From Arthrobacter globiformis (GTDB taxonomy: Bacteria; Actinomycetota; Actinomycetes; Actinomycetales; Micrococcaceae), in NCBI RefSeq assembly GCF_030815865.1, contig NZ_JAUSXI010000001.1:868001-932000 (forward strand): a stretch of 64,000 nucleotides of DNA, written 5' to 3'. A program made the translations under genes and the position numbers. The notes under the pieces are model-generated. The model had not been told where the DNA came from. It worked only from the letters and a program-made list of their open reading frames with translations, and did not search any database. Every line of letters begins with the position of its first letter. The stretch's first letter is position 1. Shown here one piece after another: positions 8,714 to 17,784 of the stretch.

Positions 8714-9961
8714 ATGCCCGTGCAGCCACAAGGACGTGACAACGGACAGCCCGCAGAGGCTATGACGGGGAAAGCCGCAGCAGGGGAAACGGGGACTATG
8801 GCGCCGCCGTTTGCCGACGCGGATCTTATGTATGTTGCGGACCTGCTTGCGCCGGTTGAACGGACCCGCTATCTCGAAATCCGGGACTTCCTGCAGTCCA
8901 GGGTCCGGGCCCAGTCCATCGAATACTGGAACCGGGAAGAGTTCCCGTTCGGGCTTCTGGCAGAGCTGGGGAAGCACGGACTCGGCGGGCTGCAGACGGA
9001 CGGGACATCCACGCTCTTCAAGGGCCTCATGTATGTTGAGGTGGCCCGCGCCGACGTGTCGCTGTCAGCCCTGGTGGGCATTCACAATGAACTGATCGTC
9101 GGCATGATCGACGCCCTGGGGTCGGACGAGCAGAAGCAGCGGTGGCTGCCGGGACTGACGGCCTTCACACAGTTGGGGGCCTTCGCGCTGACCGAGCCGG
9201 AGCACGGTTCGGACATTGCCGGCGGGCTGGCCACCACGGCCCGGCTTGAGGACGGCGAGTGGGTCATCGACGGGGCCAAGCGGTGGATAGGAGCCGGAAC
9301 GATCGCCGACTTTGCGCTTGTGTGGGCCCGGGACGCGGCCGACCAGCAGATCAAGGGCTTCATTGTTGAAACGGACCGCCCCGGCTACACGGCGACCAAG
9401 ATCAGCAACAAGATCGGGTTGCGGATCATGCAGAACGCAGATATTCAGCTGGACGGCGTCCGCATCCCGGAGGCCAACCTTCTCCCCGGGGCCACGGATT
9501 TCACCAAGGCCAACGGGCTGCTGAGGGATTCCCGGGCGTGGGTGGGATGGCAGGCTGCGGGAATTCAGCTCGCGGCCTTTGACGTTGCCCGCTCCTATTC
9601 GCTGCAGCGCCGCCAGTTCGGCAAGGAGCTGGCACGCTTCCAGCTCATCCAGCAGCAGCTCTCCGAGATCCTGGGCAACGCATCGGCCTCACTGGCCCTG
9701 ATGGCACAGTTGGCCCGGATCCAGGAGGAGGGCAGGCTGGAGATGGCCCAGGCGGCGATGGCCAAGGCCACCACTACCCGGCTGGCCCGCGCCTCCGTGG
9801 CCTTGGGCCGGTCGCTGCTGGGCGGCAACGGCATCAGCAGCGACTACGAGATGGGAAAACTCTTCGGTGACGCCGAGATCCTTTACACCTACGAGGGCAG
9901 CTACGAGATCAATTCCCTGATTGTGGCCCGGGCCGTGACAGGGAAATCGGCCTTCGTCTAG
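8714..9961 (+). CDS. Acyl-CoA dehydrogenase, glutaryl-CoA dehydrogenase-like
   Basis: A 415-residue FAD enzyme that introduces an alpha-beta double bond in an acyl-CoA. Family signatures are FALTEPEHGSDIAGGLATTA, RRQFGKELARFQLIQQQLS and, at the active site, YTYEGSYEINSLIVAR with the catalytic glutamate. The pattern resembles the glutaryl-CoA dehydrogenase branch. The first 30 or so residues before MAPPFADADL are not part of the fold, so a later start is possible. It is divergent from the acyl-CoA synthetase and shares its palindromic control region. Confidence 0.87.
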   Translation: MPVQPQGRDNGQPAEAMTGKAAAGETGTMAPPFADADLMYVADLLAPVERTRYLEIRDFLQSRVRAQSIEYWNREEFPFGLLAELGKHGLGGLQTDGTSTLFKGLMYVEVARADVSLSALVGIHNELIVGMIDALGSDEQKQRWLPGLTAFTQLGAFALTEPEHGSDIAGGLATTARLEDGEWVIDGAKRWIGAGTIADFALVWARDAADQQIKGFIVETDRPGYTATKISNKIGLRIMQNADIQLDGVRIPEANLLPGATDFTKANGLLRDSRAWVGWQAAGIQLAAFDVARSYSLQRRQFGKELARFQLIQQQLSEILGNASASLALMAQLARIQEEGRLEMAQAAMAKATTTRLARASVALGRSLLGGNGISSDYEMGKLFGDAEILYTYEGSYEINSLIVARAVTGKSAFV

Positions 9962-9967
9962 GGTGTT

Positions 9968-10555
9968 CTACCCGGCCAGCGCGGCAGCCTTCCGCGCTGC
10001 GGCCTCCAGTTGCTCCACGTAGGCGGCCTGCTCCGCGGAGCCCCGCTGAGGGAGGTTGGGGTCGTTGGGGCCCTGCCCGGCGGAGCCGTCGATGAGTTCA
10101 CGGATGATGTCCGCGTGTCCCAGGTGCTGCGCCGTCTCGGCACACATGTGCACCAGCATCTGGTGCAGGGTCACGTGCCTGCGTTCTTCCCGCCACCAGG
10201 GCACGACGCCCGGAGCGTCCAGGGGCAGCGCTTCGATGGTGGCATCGGTGTGCGCCGCCGAGAAGTGGTGTAGCTCGACAATTTCGGCACGCGTCTGCTC
10301 CGGGGTGGCCCACATGTCCGCGTCCGGTTCGGCCCCGTCGGCGAACCAGGGCAGCACCCGGCCACTGGGCCGGCCGAACACCTCGCCGAAATAATCCAGT
10401 TCCACGCTGGCCACGTGCTTGACCAGGCCCAGAAGATTGGTGCCGGTGGGCGTCATCGGCCGGCGCATGTCGTACTCACCCAGGCCGTCGAGCTTGGCGA
10501 GGAGCTGGGCGCGCCGTGTCCGGAGGTAATGGTGCAGGGTCGCTTTTTCATCCAT
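9968..10555 (-). CDS. DinB-like (DUF664) four-helix protein
   Basis: A 195-residue member of the DinB/DUF664 fold, usually metal-binding and found in thiol-dependent enzymes of actinobacteria. The likely metal histidines are in GLVKHVASVELDYFGEVFG, HHFSAAHTDAT and MLVHMCAETAQHLGHADIIREL. The PWWREERRHVTLHQML segment is typical of the family. The exact reaction is unknown. It is convergent with the acyl-CoA dehydrogenase with only 6 bp between stops. Confidence 0.82.
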   Translation of the reverse strand: MDEKATLHHYLRTRRAQLLAKLDGLGEYDMRRPMTPTGTNLLGLVKHVASVELDYFGEVFGRPSGRVLPWFADGAEPDADMWATPEQTRAEIVELHHFSAAHTDATIEALPLDAPGVVPWWREERRHVTLHQMLVHMCAETAQHLGHADIIRELIDGSAGQGPNDPNLPQRGSAEQAAYVEQLEAAARKAAALAG

Positions 10556-10706
10556 GGCGGCACTCTACCGGGCAGCACGGCGAAGTCAGGGGGCATTTCT
10601 GCACCACTTTGCGGCCCCGCCGGACACCTGCTCCTTGGAACGGCTCGCCGCCCGGGCTCCTCAGGCTTGGAAAGCGGTGCAAATATGGCGGGCTGAAAAA
10701 CCAAAA

Positions 10707-10741
10707 ACTCCCCTGTGCGTGCTAGGCACGGACAGGGGAGT
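10707..10741 (-). terminator. Rho-independent terminator of the cold-shock gene
   Basis: ACTCCCCTGT (10707-10716) pairs with ACAGGGGAGT (10732-10741), with an inner CGTGC/GCACG stem and a TAG loop. Read leftward the hairpin is followed by GTTTTTGGTTTTTC, a proper U tract. It lies 14 bp past the cold-shock stop. The remaining 150 bp to the DinB-like gene shows nothing. Confidence 0.9.
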
Positions 10742-10754
10742 CATTGGAATGCCG

Positions 10755-10958
10755 TTACAGCGGGCGAATGTTCTCTGCCTGCGGACCCTTGGGGCCCTGG
10801 GTCACCTCGAACTCGACCTTCTGGTTTTCATCCAGGGAGCGGTAACCGCTGCTGGCAATTGCTGAGTAGTGTGCGAATACATCTGCTGATCCATCATCCG
10901 GAGCGATGAAGCCGAAGCCCTTTTCGGCGTTGAACCATTTAACTGTGCCTGTTGCCAT
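10755..10958 (-). CDS. cspA: Cold-shock protein, CspA family
   Basis: A complete 67-residue cold-shock domain: [20 protein letters not shown] holds RNP1 and DVFAHYSAI holds RNP2. These are single-stranded nucleic acid chaperones. The ribosome-binding site AAAGGAAG is well placed. The gene is a single-gene unit with its own promoter (11036-11064) and terminator, and an untranslated leader of roughly 70 nt as is usual for csp genes. Confidence 0.95.
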   Translation of the reverse strand: MATGTVKWFNAEKGFGFIAPDDGSADVFAHYSAIASSGYRSLDENQKVEFEVTQGPKGPQAENIRPL

Positions 10959-11035
10959 TGCTACTTCCTTTGTAACCCTTTTTCTGGTCCTGCTCCGACA
11001 GCAGGCAGACGCGGAAATTGTTCTCCGCTGACTCC

Positions 11036-11064
11036 AACCTATGGGCCATCCGCCGGGCGTGCAA
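11036..11064 (-). promoter_or_regulatory. Predicted promoter of the cold-shock gene
   Basis: Read leftward, TTGCAC and TAGGTT are separated by exactly 17 bp (plus-strand GTGCAA 11059-11064 and AACCTA 11036-11041). Transcription would begin near 11029, giving a leader of about 70 nt. Confidence 0.6.
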
Positions 11065-11142
11065 TAGTTGCCGTCATCAGGAGTCCCACCTGTAACGGGA
11101 GATTCCGTCCACGAACGTCACTCGGAGAGGCTGTTTCGCGGT

Positions 11143-11463
11143 CTAGGTTGTGCTGCCCGGCTCCTGGCCGGTGTCCTCCCACTGCACGTCGAGATTGCGG
11201 AAAACCGGGGGTCCGTCACACAGTGCTGCCATCTGCGCGGCGAAGTCGGACGTTTCAGGCCGGTTGGAATTCTCCATCGCCGACTCGTACGAGTCGAATT
11301 CCACGATGGTGAAGTATGTCCCGGGACGGTCGCGGTCCGCAGTGGCGGTGATGCGGCGAAACGTCGGTGTGGTGGTTCCCTCGGTTCTCGACGGACGGCC
11401 CAGCGCTTCGACTTCCTCGATGCGTGAGGTCTGGAATTCAATGATCTGCACAAACCCGGCCAT
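11143..11463 (-). CDS. Small ABM-like dimeric alpha/beta-barrel protein
   Basis: A 106-residue protein starting MAGFVQIIEFQTSR, with a later TYFTIVEFDSYESAMENSNR segment. This alternation fits the antibiotic-biosynthesis-monooxygenase-like ferredoxin fold. No catalytic residues can be assigned. The ATG at 11463 is chosen because AAGGAG lies 6 bp upstream; the frame is open further upstream but without a better signal. Confidence 0.6.
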   Translation of the reverse strand: MAGFVQIIEFQTSRIEEVEALGRPSRTEGTTTPTFRRITATADRDRPGTYFTIVEFDSYESAMENSNRPETSDFAAQMAALCDGPPVFRNLDVQWEDTGQEPGSTT

Positions 11464-11534
11464 GACGGCTCCTTGACGGCGGTGGTGACTGATGCCGATC
11501 ACGGTAGACCCGGCGCCGGGTCCGCGCAACCGTT

Positions 11535-12590
11535 TTATGGCGTGAGCAGCACCTTGATGGCGCGCCGCTCGTCCATCGCCTTATAGGCTTCGGGTGCCTC
11601 CTCCAGGGGCATCTCAACGTCGAACACCCGGCCTGGATTGATGGCGCCGGACAGCACGTCCTTGAGCAGTTCGGGAATGTAGGTCCGTGCCGGAGCCATG
11701 CCGCCGGCCACGGTGATGTTCCTGTCGAACAGGTAGCGCAGCGGGATCTCGGCGCCGCCGGTGGGGACGCCGACGAAGCCCAGGGCGCCGCCGGGCCGGA
11801 CGGAGTGCAGTGCCTGCTCCATGGACTCCTTGGTTCCCACACACTCGAGCACAGAGTCGGCCAGAACACCGCCGAGCAGTTCGCGGACCTTGGAGACGCC
11901 GTCGTCCCCTCGCTCCTCCACTATGTCCGTGGCCCCGAACTCGCGGGCGATGGCTTGCCGGTCGGCGTGGCGGGACATCGCGATGATCCGCTGGGCGCCG
12001 AGGCGCTTTGCCGCCAGGACGCCGCAAAGCCCCACAGCGCCGTCGCCGACCACCACGACGGTCCGGCCGGGGCCCACCTGGGCGCTGACCGCGGCGTGGT
12101 GGCCGGTGGCCATGACGTCCGAGAGGGTCAGCAGGCTGTTGCGTAGCTTTGCATCCGGGTCGCTGACATCCGGCACCTTGACGAGCGTCGATTCGGCGAG
12201 GGGGACGCGCACGGCCTGGCCCTGGCCGCCGTCGACAGCGAATCCGGCGTCGTCCTTTCCGCCCCAGCCGGCGAGGTGGTCGCAGGCCACAGTCACGCCG
12301 TTCAGGCACTGCGGGCACTGCCCGCAGCTGACCACGAAGGGGGCGATCACAAAGTCGCCCGCTTGGAGCGTGGACACGTCTGTACCCGTGCTTTCCACGA
12401 CGCCGACGAATTCGTGGCCGATGGCGGTGGGGTGGCGGACGGGCTTCACACCGCGGTACGGCCAGAGGTCCGAGCCGCAGACGCAGGCGGCCGTCACCCG
12501 GACCACGGCGTCCGTGGGGAGCTGGACGGCAGGGTAGTCGCGGTCCTCCACCCTGATGTCTCCGGGTCCGTGGATGATGGTGGCGCGCAT
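11535..12590 (-). CDS. Zinc-dependent alcohol dehydrogenase (MDR family)
   Basis: A 351-residue medium-chain dehydrogenase. Catalytic zinc ligands C38, H59 and E60 are in VCGSD and AIGHEF; structural-zinc cysteines are C89, C92, C95 and C103. The NAD(P)-binding loop VVVVGDGAVGLCGVLA follows near residue 175. Substrate is not predictable beyond alcohol or polyol. An AGGAG ribosome-binding site precedes the ATG. It is a single leftward gene next to, but not overlapping, the response regulator. Confidence 0.88.
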   Translation of the reverse strand: MRATIIHGPGDIRVEDRDYPAVQLPTDAVVRVTAACVCGSDLWPYRGVKPVRHPTAIGHEFVGVVESTGTDVSTLQAGDFVIAPFVVSCGQCPQCLNGVTVACDHLAGWGGKDDAGFAVDGGQGQAVRVPLAESTLVKVPDVSDPDAKLRNSLLTLSDVMATGHHAAVSAQVGPGRTVVVVGDGAVGLCGVLAAKRLGAQRIIAMSRHADRQAIAREFGATDIVEERGDDGVSKVRELLGGVLADSVLECVGTKESMEQALHSVRPGGALGFVGVPTGGAEIPLRYLFDRNITVAGGMAPARTYIPELLKDVLSGAINPGRVFDVEMPLEEAPEAYKAMDERRAIKVLLTP

Positions 12591-12682
12591 GGTTGCTCCT
12601 CTCGGAAGGGCGGGGCTGGACGTGATCGAGTCTAGCCCCGCTCCAGTGCACTACCGGGCCGTGGTGCAGGGGCCGGCAGCTG

Positions 12683-13309
12683 CTAGCGCATCCCCTCGCG
12701 GCGGATGGCGGTGGCGATGGCCGCGGCCCTGGTTTCCACGCCGAGCTTGGCGTAGATGTGGGCAAGGTGGGTCTTGACGGTGGCCTCCGAAATGAACAGC
12801 CGCTGGCCCAGTTCCCTGTTGCTGAGCCCCTCGGTGAGGAGGCTCAGCAGCTCGGCTTCCCGCGGTGTAAGCACCTCGTCGGGGTTGCGCAGCTGCTGGA
12901 ACAGGCGGGAGGCCACCGGCGGGCTCATGACACTCTTGCCTTGGACGGCGCCCCGGACGGCGGCGAAGATCTCCTCGGGTGCGGCGTCCTTGAGGAGGTA
13001 GCCCATGGCCCCGGCATCTACGGCCCGGACAATGTCGGCGTCGGAATCATAGGTGGTAAAGACCAGCACGGCCTGCCTGCGGTTGCGTTCGCGGAGCTTC
13101 CTGATCGCCTCGATCCCGTCCATGCCCGGGCCCATGGCCAGGTCCATCACCACGACGTCGGGGGCGTGCCCTTCCACTGCTGCCAGGGCTTCCTCGCCCG
13201 AGGAGGCCTCCGCCACCACCTCGATGTCCGGCTGTGTTCCCAGCAGGGCCTTCAATCCGCTGCGGACCACGAGGTGGTCGTCGACGAGGAGCACGGTGAT
13301 GGAGCTCAT
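12683..13309 (-). CDS. NarL/LuxR-type response regulator
   Basis: A 208-residue regulator: receiver domain with acidic pair D10/D11, phosphoacceptor D56 (DVVVMDLAM) and a conserved TTYDSDADIVRAVDAGAMGY segment, then a LuxR helix-turn-helix (LTPREAELLSLLTEGLSNRE, ATVKTHLAHIYAKLG). Its ATG overlaps the stop of the sensor kinase by 4 bp (ATGA), so the two are translationally coupled. By position it may act on the divergent heme-binding-domain gene at 14723. Confidence 0.93.
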   Translation of the reverse strand: MSSITVLLVDDHLVVRSGLKALLGTQPDIEVVAEASSGEEALAAVEGHAPDVVVMDLAMGPGMDGIEAIRKLRERNRRQAVLVFTTYDSDADIVRAVDAGAMGYLLKDAAPEEIFAAVRGAVQGKSVMSPPVASRLFQQLRNPDEVLTPREAELLSLLTEGLSNRELGQRLFISEATVKTHLAHIYAKLGVETRAAAIATAIRREGMR

Positions 13310-14541
13310 TCTTCCCCCTTTAGCGGCAGCTGCGCCGCCACAACTGTTCCCTCGCCCGGGGCGCTTTCCACCGAGAAGGCGCCGCCCAGCTGCTCCACCC
13401 GCTGCCGCATGGCCCGCAGTCCGTATCCACCGGCGTCCGACGGCGGTGCTACCGCCGCCGGATCGAAGCCCGTGCCGTCGTCGTAAATGTCCAGCGTGAC
13501 CGCATCCGGCAGGAAGCCGAGGGTGATGGTGGCGGTCTCCGCGGAGGCGTGCAGCTTGATGTTCGCGGTGGCGCTCTGCACCACCCTGAGGAGGGCATGG
13601 CGGACCTCCCCGGCCACTTCCCGGGGTTCGCCGGTGACCAGCAGCCTGGCGTCCGGCACGTACTGCGAGGCGGCCTGCAGCAGGGCGTCCGGCAGCGGCG
13701 AGGCGTCGAGGCCGGGGGACGCCAGTTCGTGGACCAGGCTGCGGGTGTCGGAGAGGTTCAGGCGCAGCAATTCGCTGGCCTGCCGAAGATCCTGCCGGGA
13801 CGCCGGCTCCGGCCAGGCACGGTTCACGGCCTCGAGCAGGAGCAGGCTGCTGGCGAGGCCCTGGGTCACGGTGTCGTGGATCTCCCGGGAGACGCGCTCA
13901 CGCTCCGCGATGGTGCCCGCCCGGCGCTCGCTGGCCGCCAGTTGCCGCTGGGCGAGCGATACTTCACGGTGCAGGCGCCGCTGCTCGGCGGCGTCGTGCT
14001 CGATGCGGTCATAAATCAGAGTCATCAGGACGCCGACGGCGAGCGGTCCCAGGAGCATCGCCAGATCAGTGCCGTCGCTGAGCCGGAACAAACCCGCGGC
14101 GGTGGCTGCCGCCGTCGCCCCCGCCGCTGCATAGGCGACCGCCCCGGTGAAGGCGATGCGGCAGAGGAAGAACAGCGCAAACGAGCACCAGGCGAAGCTT
14201 GGTGCGGACACCACCAGGACGGCCCAGACGGCGACCAGGACGAACATCCACACTGCCCAGGGGCGCCGGCGCTGGGCGAGCACAGCGATGACGCCGTACA
14301 GGGCGCAGGCGGCGGCCGCCAGCGCGAGGACAAGCAGGTTGTCCTGGGCGCTGTGCCGCATCATGTAGCGCACCACCGAAGCCACGATGAGTACGGCGAA
14401 TCCCAGATGGACCGCGGCGTCGATCCGTCCCAGCCGGCTGCCTGGAATATGGCCAGTGCGTGCGGGAAGTAGTTCCGGTGCGGTGGGGGCGGTGGAGGGC
14501 ATGGCGGGTCCGGTTCCGGTGGGAGGTTTGCTACGAACCAT
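13306..14541 (-). CDS. Sensor histidine kinase, NarL/HisKA_3 type
   Basis: A 411-residue membrane kinase. Five or six hydrophobic segments span about residues 43-178, followed by a coiled linker. H222 lies in the ERERVSREIHDTVTQGLASS dimerisation box, and the HATPase domain ends with GGYGLRAMRQRVEQLGGAFS. The short loops between the membrane segments leave little extracellular sensor, as in SenS-like kinases that depend on a partner protein. An alternative start is the ATG at 14502. The gene is divergent from a secreted HbpS-like protein. Confidence 0.9.
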   Translation of the reverse strand: MVRSKPPTGTGPAMPSTAPTAPELLPARTGHIPGSRLGRIDAAVHLGFAVLIVASVVRYMMRHSAQDNLLVLALAAAACALYGVIAVLAQRRRPWAVWMFVLVAVWAVLVVSAPSFAWCSFALFFLCRIAFTGAVAYAAAGATAAATAAGLFRLSDGTDLAMLLGPLAVGVLMTLIYDRIEHDAAEQRRLHREVSLAQRQLAASERRAGTIAERERVSREIHDTVTQGLASSLLLLEAVNRAWPEPASRQDLRQASELLRLNLSDTRSLVHELASPGLDASPLPDALLQAASQYVPDARLLVTGEPREVAGEVRHALLRVVQSATANIKLHASAETATITLGFLPDAVTLDIYDDGTGFDPAAVAPPSDAGGYGLRAMRQRVEQLGGAFSVESAPGEGTVVAAQLPLKGEE

Positions 14542-14568
14542 GCTATTGCCCGCACCGTTGCTGGTCTC

Positions 14569-14584
14569 TCAGCCTTTTGGCTGA
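14569..14584. promoter_or_regulatory. Small palindrome in the kinase / HbpS-like divergent region
   Basis: TCAGCC-TTTT-GGCTGA is a perfect 6-bp inverted repeat in the 181-bp divergent region. It is a candidate operator for the adjacent LuxR-type regulator. No clear promoter hexamers were identified. Confidence 0.35.
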
Positions 14585-14722
14585 TACCGCAAGCCAGAAG
14601 TACCAGCCGGTCCCACCTGTTGGCCTGATGCGCCCGCGGCGGCACAGGTTCACCATGGAAATGCAGCCGTTTGGCTGCGCCCGCAAACATGGGCTGCGCC
14701 TGCTTATCGAAGGAGAACCATC

Positions 14723-15346
14723 GTGAAGAAGTCCCAGAAGATTTTTTCCGCCGCGGCGGCCGGAACGCTCGCCATAACCGCCGGTGCCACCGCCGTCACT
14801 AATGCGGGATCAGGGTCTTCCCCCACAGCTGCTTCGGTCCAGCCAGCGGCGGCCTCTGTCCAGCCCGCAGCGGCCTCTGTCCAGCCCGCGGCGGCTGTGC
14901 CCGCCGCGGATGTGCAGCCGGGTGCGGACAACGTCGTCGCCCAGAATCGGATCACCGTTGGCGCCTCGGCGAAGGCCGTGGGCACTGCCCTCGCCAAGTG
15001 CCAGGCAGACAAGCTGCCGTTCGTCACGGTGGCGCTCGTGGACCGGTTCGGTACCGTCCAGGCTCTCCTGCGTGGCGACAATGCCGCCGAGCACACCATC
15101 GAGTCGGCCAAGCGCAAGGCGTACACGGCCGCGGCGTTCGGCAGCCCCACCAGCGAACTTGCCAAGCGCATCTCCGGCAACGGGCCGAGCATCGCGGACC
15201 TTCCGGGCACTCTGTTCCTCCCGGGCGGTGTCCCGTTGAAGGTGAACGGCGTCTCCGTGGCGGGCATCGGCGTCGGTGGCGCCCCTGACGGAAAGCTGGA
15301 CGAAGCCTGCGCCGAGGCTGGCGCCGCCGTGATCGCCGCCAAGTAG
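14723..15346 (+). CDS. Secreted heme-binding-domain protein (HbpS/GlcG-like, DUF336)
   Basis: A 207-residue protein with a GTG start behind AAGGAG. Residues 1-29 form an export signal (KKSQKIF, then a hydrophobic alanine-rich core). Residues 37-58 hold three tandem ASVQPAA units encoded by a 21-bp repeat (14831-14893). The rest is a GlcG/HbpS domain: DKLPFVTVALVDRFGTVQAL, HTIESAKRKAYTAAAFGSPT and GGVPLKVNGVSVAGIGVGGA. In Streptomyces HbpS is an extracellular heme protein that modulates the SenS-SenR two-component system; here the protein is divergent from just such a pair. Confidence 0.82.
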   Translation: MKKSQKIFSAAAAGTLAITAGATAVTNAGSGSSPTAASVQPAAASVQPAAASVQPAAAVPAADVQPGADNVVAQNRITVGASAKAVGTALAKCQADKLPFVTVALVDRFGTVQALLRGDNAAEHTIESAKRKAYTAAAFGSPTSELAKRISGNGPSIADLPGTLFLPGGVPLKVNGVSVAGIGVGGAPDGKLDEACAEAGAAVIAAK

Positions 15347-15356
15347 GTTCCGCACT

Positions 15357-16205
15357 GTGGTTGGAGACGGGCACGACGGCGGGCGCAGGGAAAGGCGCAA
15401 GGCCAGAGGCAGGCGCGACGGCGGCCGGCCGGCCGGCGCTCTTCCGCTCGCGGGCCTGGCAGTACTGGTGGGGTCCCTTCTGGCGGGGTGCTCCGGCGCC
15501 CCCTCGGCCGAGGGCCCGGCCCCATTAAGTTCAAGCCCCGGTGGCCCGGCCCCAGCCAGTTCAAGCCCCGGCGGTTCAGCCCAGGGAAGCCCGACGACGG
15601 AGGCCAGCTCGAAAGGCCCGACGGCGGCGGGCGGTTCCGGATCGAGCGGCACTGCGCGTCCGCCGTCGTCCGCTCTCGCCGCCCCACGTCCCTCCCTGTC
15701 CCCGCCTGAGCAGCAGAAGCTGGACCAGCGGCTGGTCCTGGCCGCGAAAGCCAACGACTTGGCGCTCGCAGCCCAGCTGATCCGGGAAGGCGGGAACGTA
15801 AACGCCAAGGACTCGATCCAGGATTCAGCCTTCCTGTACGCGGGCGCCGAGGGCTTCAACGATATTCTGCGGCTGACCCTGGCCCACGGTGCGGACGTCA
15901 GGAGCACCAACCGTTTCGGCGGCACCGCCCTGATCCCGGCCAGCGAGCACGGGCACGTGGAGACCGTCCGGATCCTGATCGCCGCCGGCGTCCCCGTCAA
16001 TCACGTCAACAAGCTCGGCTGGACCGCGATGCAGGAAGCCATCCTCCTGAACAACGGAGGTCCGAGGCAGCAGGACGTGGTGCAGCAACTGCTGGACGCC
16101 GGGGCGGACCCCAACATCCGCGACCCGCAGGGCAGGACGGCTGCGGAGAACGCCGAGCGTCTGGGCTTTGCGGAGATCGCCCGGCTTATCCGGTCGCGGA
16201 GCTGA
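15357..16205 (+). CDS. Ankyrin-repeat lipoprotein
   Basis: A 282-residue predicted lipoprotein. A basic N-terminus leads to a hydrophobic segment and lipobox LLAGC with C45. A long serine/proline/glycine linker (about 46-118) follows, then ankyrin repeats from about residue 125: [60 protein letters not shown] and [20 protein letters not shown]. It probably displays a protein-binding module outside the membrane. It starts 10 bp after the HbpS-like gene and is probably co-expressed. Its end overlaps the convergent scoB gene by 20 bp. Confidence 0.82.
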   Translation: MVGDGHDGGRRERRKARGRRDGGRPAGALPLAGLAVLVGSLLAGCSGAPSAEGPAPLSSSPGGPAPASSSPGGSAQGSPTTEASSKGPTAAGGSGSSGTARPPSSALAAPRPSLSPPEQQKLDQRLVLAAKANDLALAAQLIREGGNVNAKDSIQDSAFLYAGAEGFNDILRLTLAHGADVRSTNRFGGTALIPASEHGHVETVRILIAAGVPVNHVNKLGWTAMQEAILLNNGGPRQQDVVQQLLDAGADPNIRDPQGRTAAENAERLGFAEIARLIRSRS

Positions 16206-16863
16206 CTCCCCGCTCGAGTGCCACCAGGAATTCGGCGCCGGTTCTCTCACGGATTTCTTCCTCCGTGACGCCGGGGGCGAGGCGGGTGAGGGTGAGCTGC
16301 CGGCCGCCGTCGTCGTTTTTTTGGAGGTCGAAGACCGCCAGGTCGCTGATGATGCGGTCCACGACGCTCACGCCGGTCAGGGGCAGGGTGCAGTCGGTGA
16401 CAATTTTGGGGCTGCCGTCTTTGGCATTGTGTTCGGTGAGGACCACCACGCGCGGTGTCCCGGCCACCAGGTCCATGGCCCCGCCCATGCCCTTGACCAT
16501 CTTGCCGGGGATGGTCCAGTTGGCGAGGTCACCGTTGCCGGAGACCTGCATCGCCCCGAGGATGGCGACCTTGACATGTCCGCCGCGGATCATGCTGAAG
16601 GAGGTGGCGGAGTCAAAGATGCTGCCGCCGGGCAGGATGGTGACGGTCTGTTTGCCGGCGTTGATGAGGTCGGCGTCCTCCTCGCCCTCGTAGGGAAACG
16701 GGCCCATGCCGAGCAGCCCGTTCTCGCTCTGCAACACGACGCGGACGCCGTCGGGCAGGTTGTTGGCCACCAGCGTCGGGATGCCGATGCCCAGGTTGAC
16801 GTAGTCGCCGTCGTTCAGTTCCTCGGCCGCAATCGCGGCCATCTCGTTCCGGGTCCAGGCCAC
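16186..16863 (-). CDS. scoB: 3-oxoacid CoA-transferase subunit B
   Basis: A 225-residue beta subunit of a family I CoA transferase. The catalytic glutamate lies in [34 protein letters not shown] is the N-terminal family block and [14 protein letters not shown] follows. The GTG start has AAGGAG upstream and lies 13 bp after scoA. The sequence resembles succinyl-CoA:3-ketoacid CoA transferases more than 3-oxoadipate CoA transferases, but the substrate (acetoacetate or 3-oxoadipate) is not settled. Confidence 0.86.
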   Translation of the reverse strand: MAWTRNEMAAIAAEELNDGDYVNLGIGIPTLVANNLPDGVRVVLQSENGLLGMGPFPYEGEEDADLINAGKQTVTILPGGSIFDSATSFSMIRGGHVKVAILGAMQVSGNGDLANWTIPGKMVKGMGGAMDLVAGTPRVVVLTEHNAKDGSPKIVTDCTLPLTGVSVVDRIISDLAVFDLQKNDDGGRQLTLTRLAPGVTEEEIRERTGAEFLVALERGVSSATG

Positions 16864-16876
16864 GGGAATCTCCTTG

Positions 16877-17608
16877 TTAGTTGGTGACGAGTTCGGGGCT
16901 GATCCGGTCAGCGCGGGGGCGGACGGTGCGCTGTTCGATGTCCTTGACCCTGTTGCCGGCCCGGACCAGGTGCTGGACGTAGACGCCGGGCGTGACGATG
17001 TGGTTTGGGTCCAGCGAGCCGGGTTCGACGATGACCTCCGCCTCGGCGACGGTCACGGCGCCCGCGGTGGCGACCACCGGGTTGAAGTTCCGTGCGGCGT
17101 GCCGGTAGACGAGGTTGCCGTCCGTGTCGGCGGTGTGGGCGTGCACCAGTGCGACGTCGGCGAGGATGGCGCGCTCCTGGACGTACGTTTCGCCGTCGAA
17201 CACCTCGTGCGGTTTGCCCTTGGCCACCAGGGTGCCCACCCCGGTTTTGGTGTAGAAGGCCGGGATCCCGGCGCCGCCGGCGCGCAGCCGTTCCGCCAGG
17301 GTGCCCTGCGGCGTGAACTCCACCTCCAGGACCCCGGCGAGGTACTGCTCCGCGAACAGCCTGTTCTCACCGACGTAGGACGCGATCACCTTGCGGACCT
17401 GCCCAGCCTCGATTAGGATCCCCAGGCCCTTGCCGTCCACGCCCATATTGTTCGACACCACGGTCAGATCCTTCACACCGGACTCGCGCACCGCATCGAT
17501 CAGGTCCGCCGGAATGCCGCTGAGCCCAAACCCGCCCACGGCCAGGGTGAGCCCGTCCCGCAGCACATCGTGCAGGGCCTCTGCAGCACCGGATTTCAGT
17601 TTGGACAT
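16877..17608 (-). CDS. scoA: 3-oxoacid CoA-transferase subunit A
   Basis: A 243-residue alpha subunit with [38 protein letters not shown] and [20 protein letters not shown], all close to the eukaryotic/bacterial SCOT pattern. The ATG at 17608 is chosen for its GAGGAG ribosome-binding site. The upstream 176-bp region is shared with the divergent IclR regulator and carries several matching operator half-sites, so the pair is probably under its control. Confidence 0.87.
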   Translation of the reverse strand: MSKLKSGAAEALHDVLRDGLTLAVGGFGLSGIPADLIDAVRESGVKDLTVVSNNMGVDGKGLGILIEAGQVRKVIASYVGENRLFAEQYLAGVLEVEFTPQGTLAERLRAGGAGIPAFYTKTGVGTLVAKGKPHEVFDGETYVQERAILADVALVHAHTADTDGNLVYRHAARNFNPVVATAGAVTVAEAEVIVEPGSLDPNHIVTPGVYVQHLVRAGNRVKDIEQRTVRPRADRISPELVTN

Positions 17609-17635
17609 CGCATCTCCTCGTTGAGCTGTGCCGCA

Positions 17636-17768
17636 GTCCACTTTATGGACGCTGGTTCTGACTGTGGAGCGTAGGCGGGCCCTTATGGCAGTGTCAAGGT
17701 CTGAAGGTCTCCCTAAGGTCGCGCTTTTACACTGTGGACGATAGGCTGGAGAGTGTCCACAATATGGA
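17636..17768. promoter_or_regulatory. Predicted IclR operators between scoA and its regulator
   Basis: Two 15-bp palindromic sites have the form TCCA-N5-TGGA: GTCCACTTTATGGAC at 17636-17650 and a variant TCCACAATATGGA at 17756-17768. TGTGGAC (17733-17739) and GTCCACA (17755-17761) form a further inverted repeat. One site lies close to scoA and the others next to the IclR start, the usual layout for control of the target and autoregulation. Confidence 0.65.
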
Positions 17769-17784
17769 TTATTAGGGAGAAGTC

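Noticed and set aside
10959..11035. Cold-shock leader as a novel riboswitch
   Set aside because: A leader of about 70 nt is normal for csp genes and no conserved aptamer pattern was visible.
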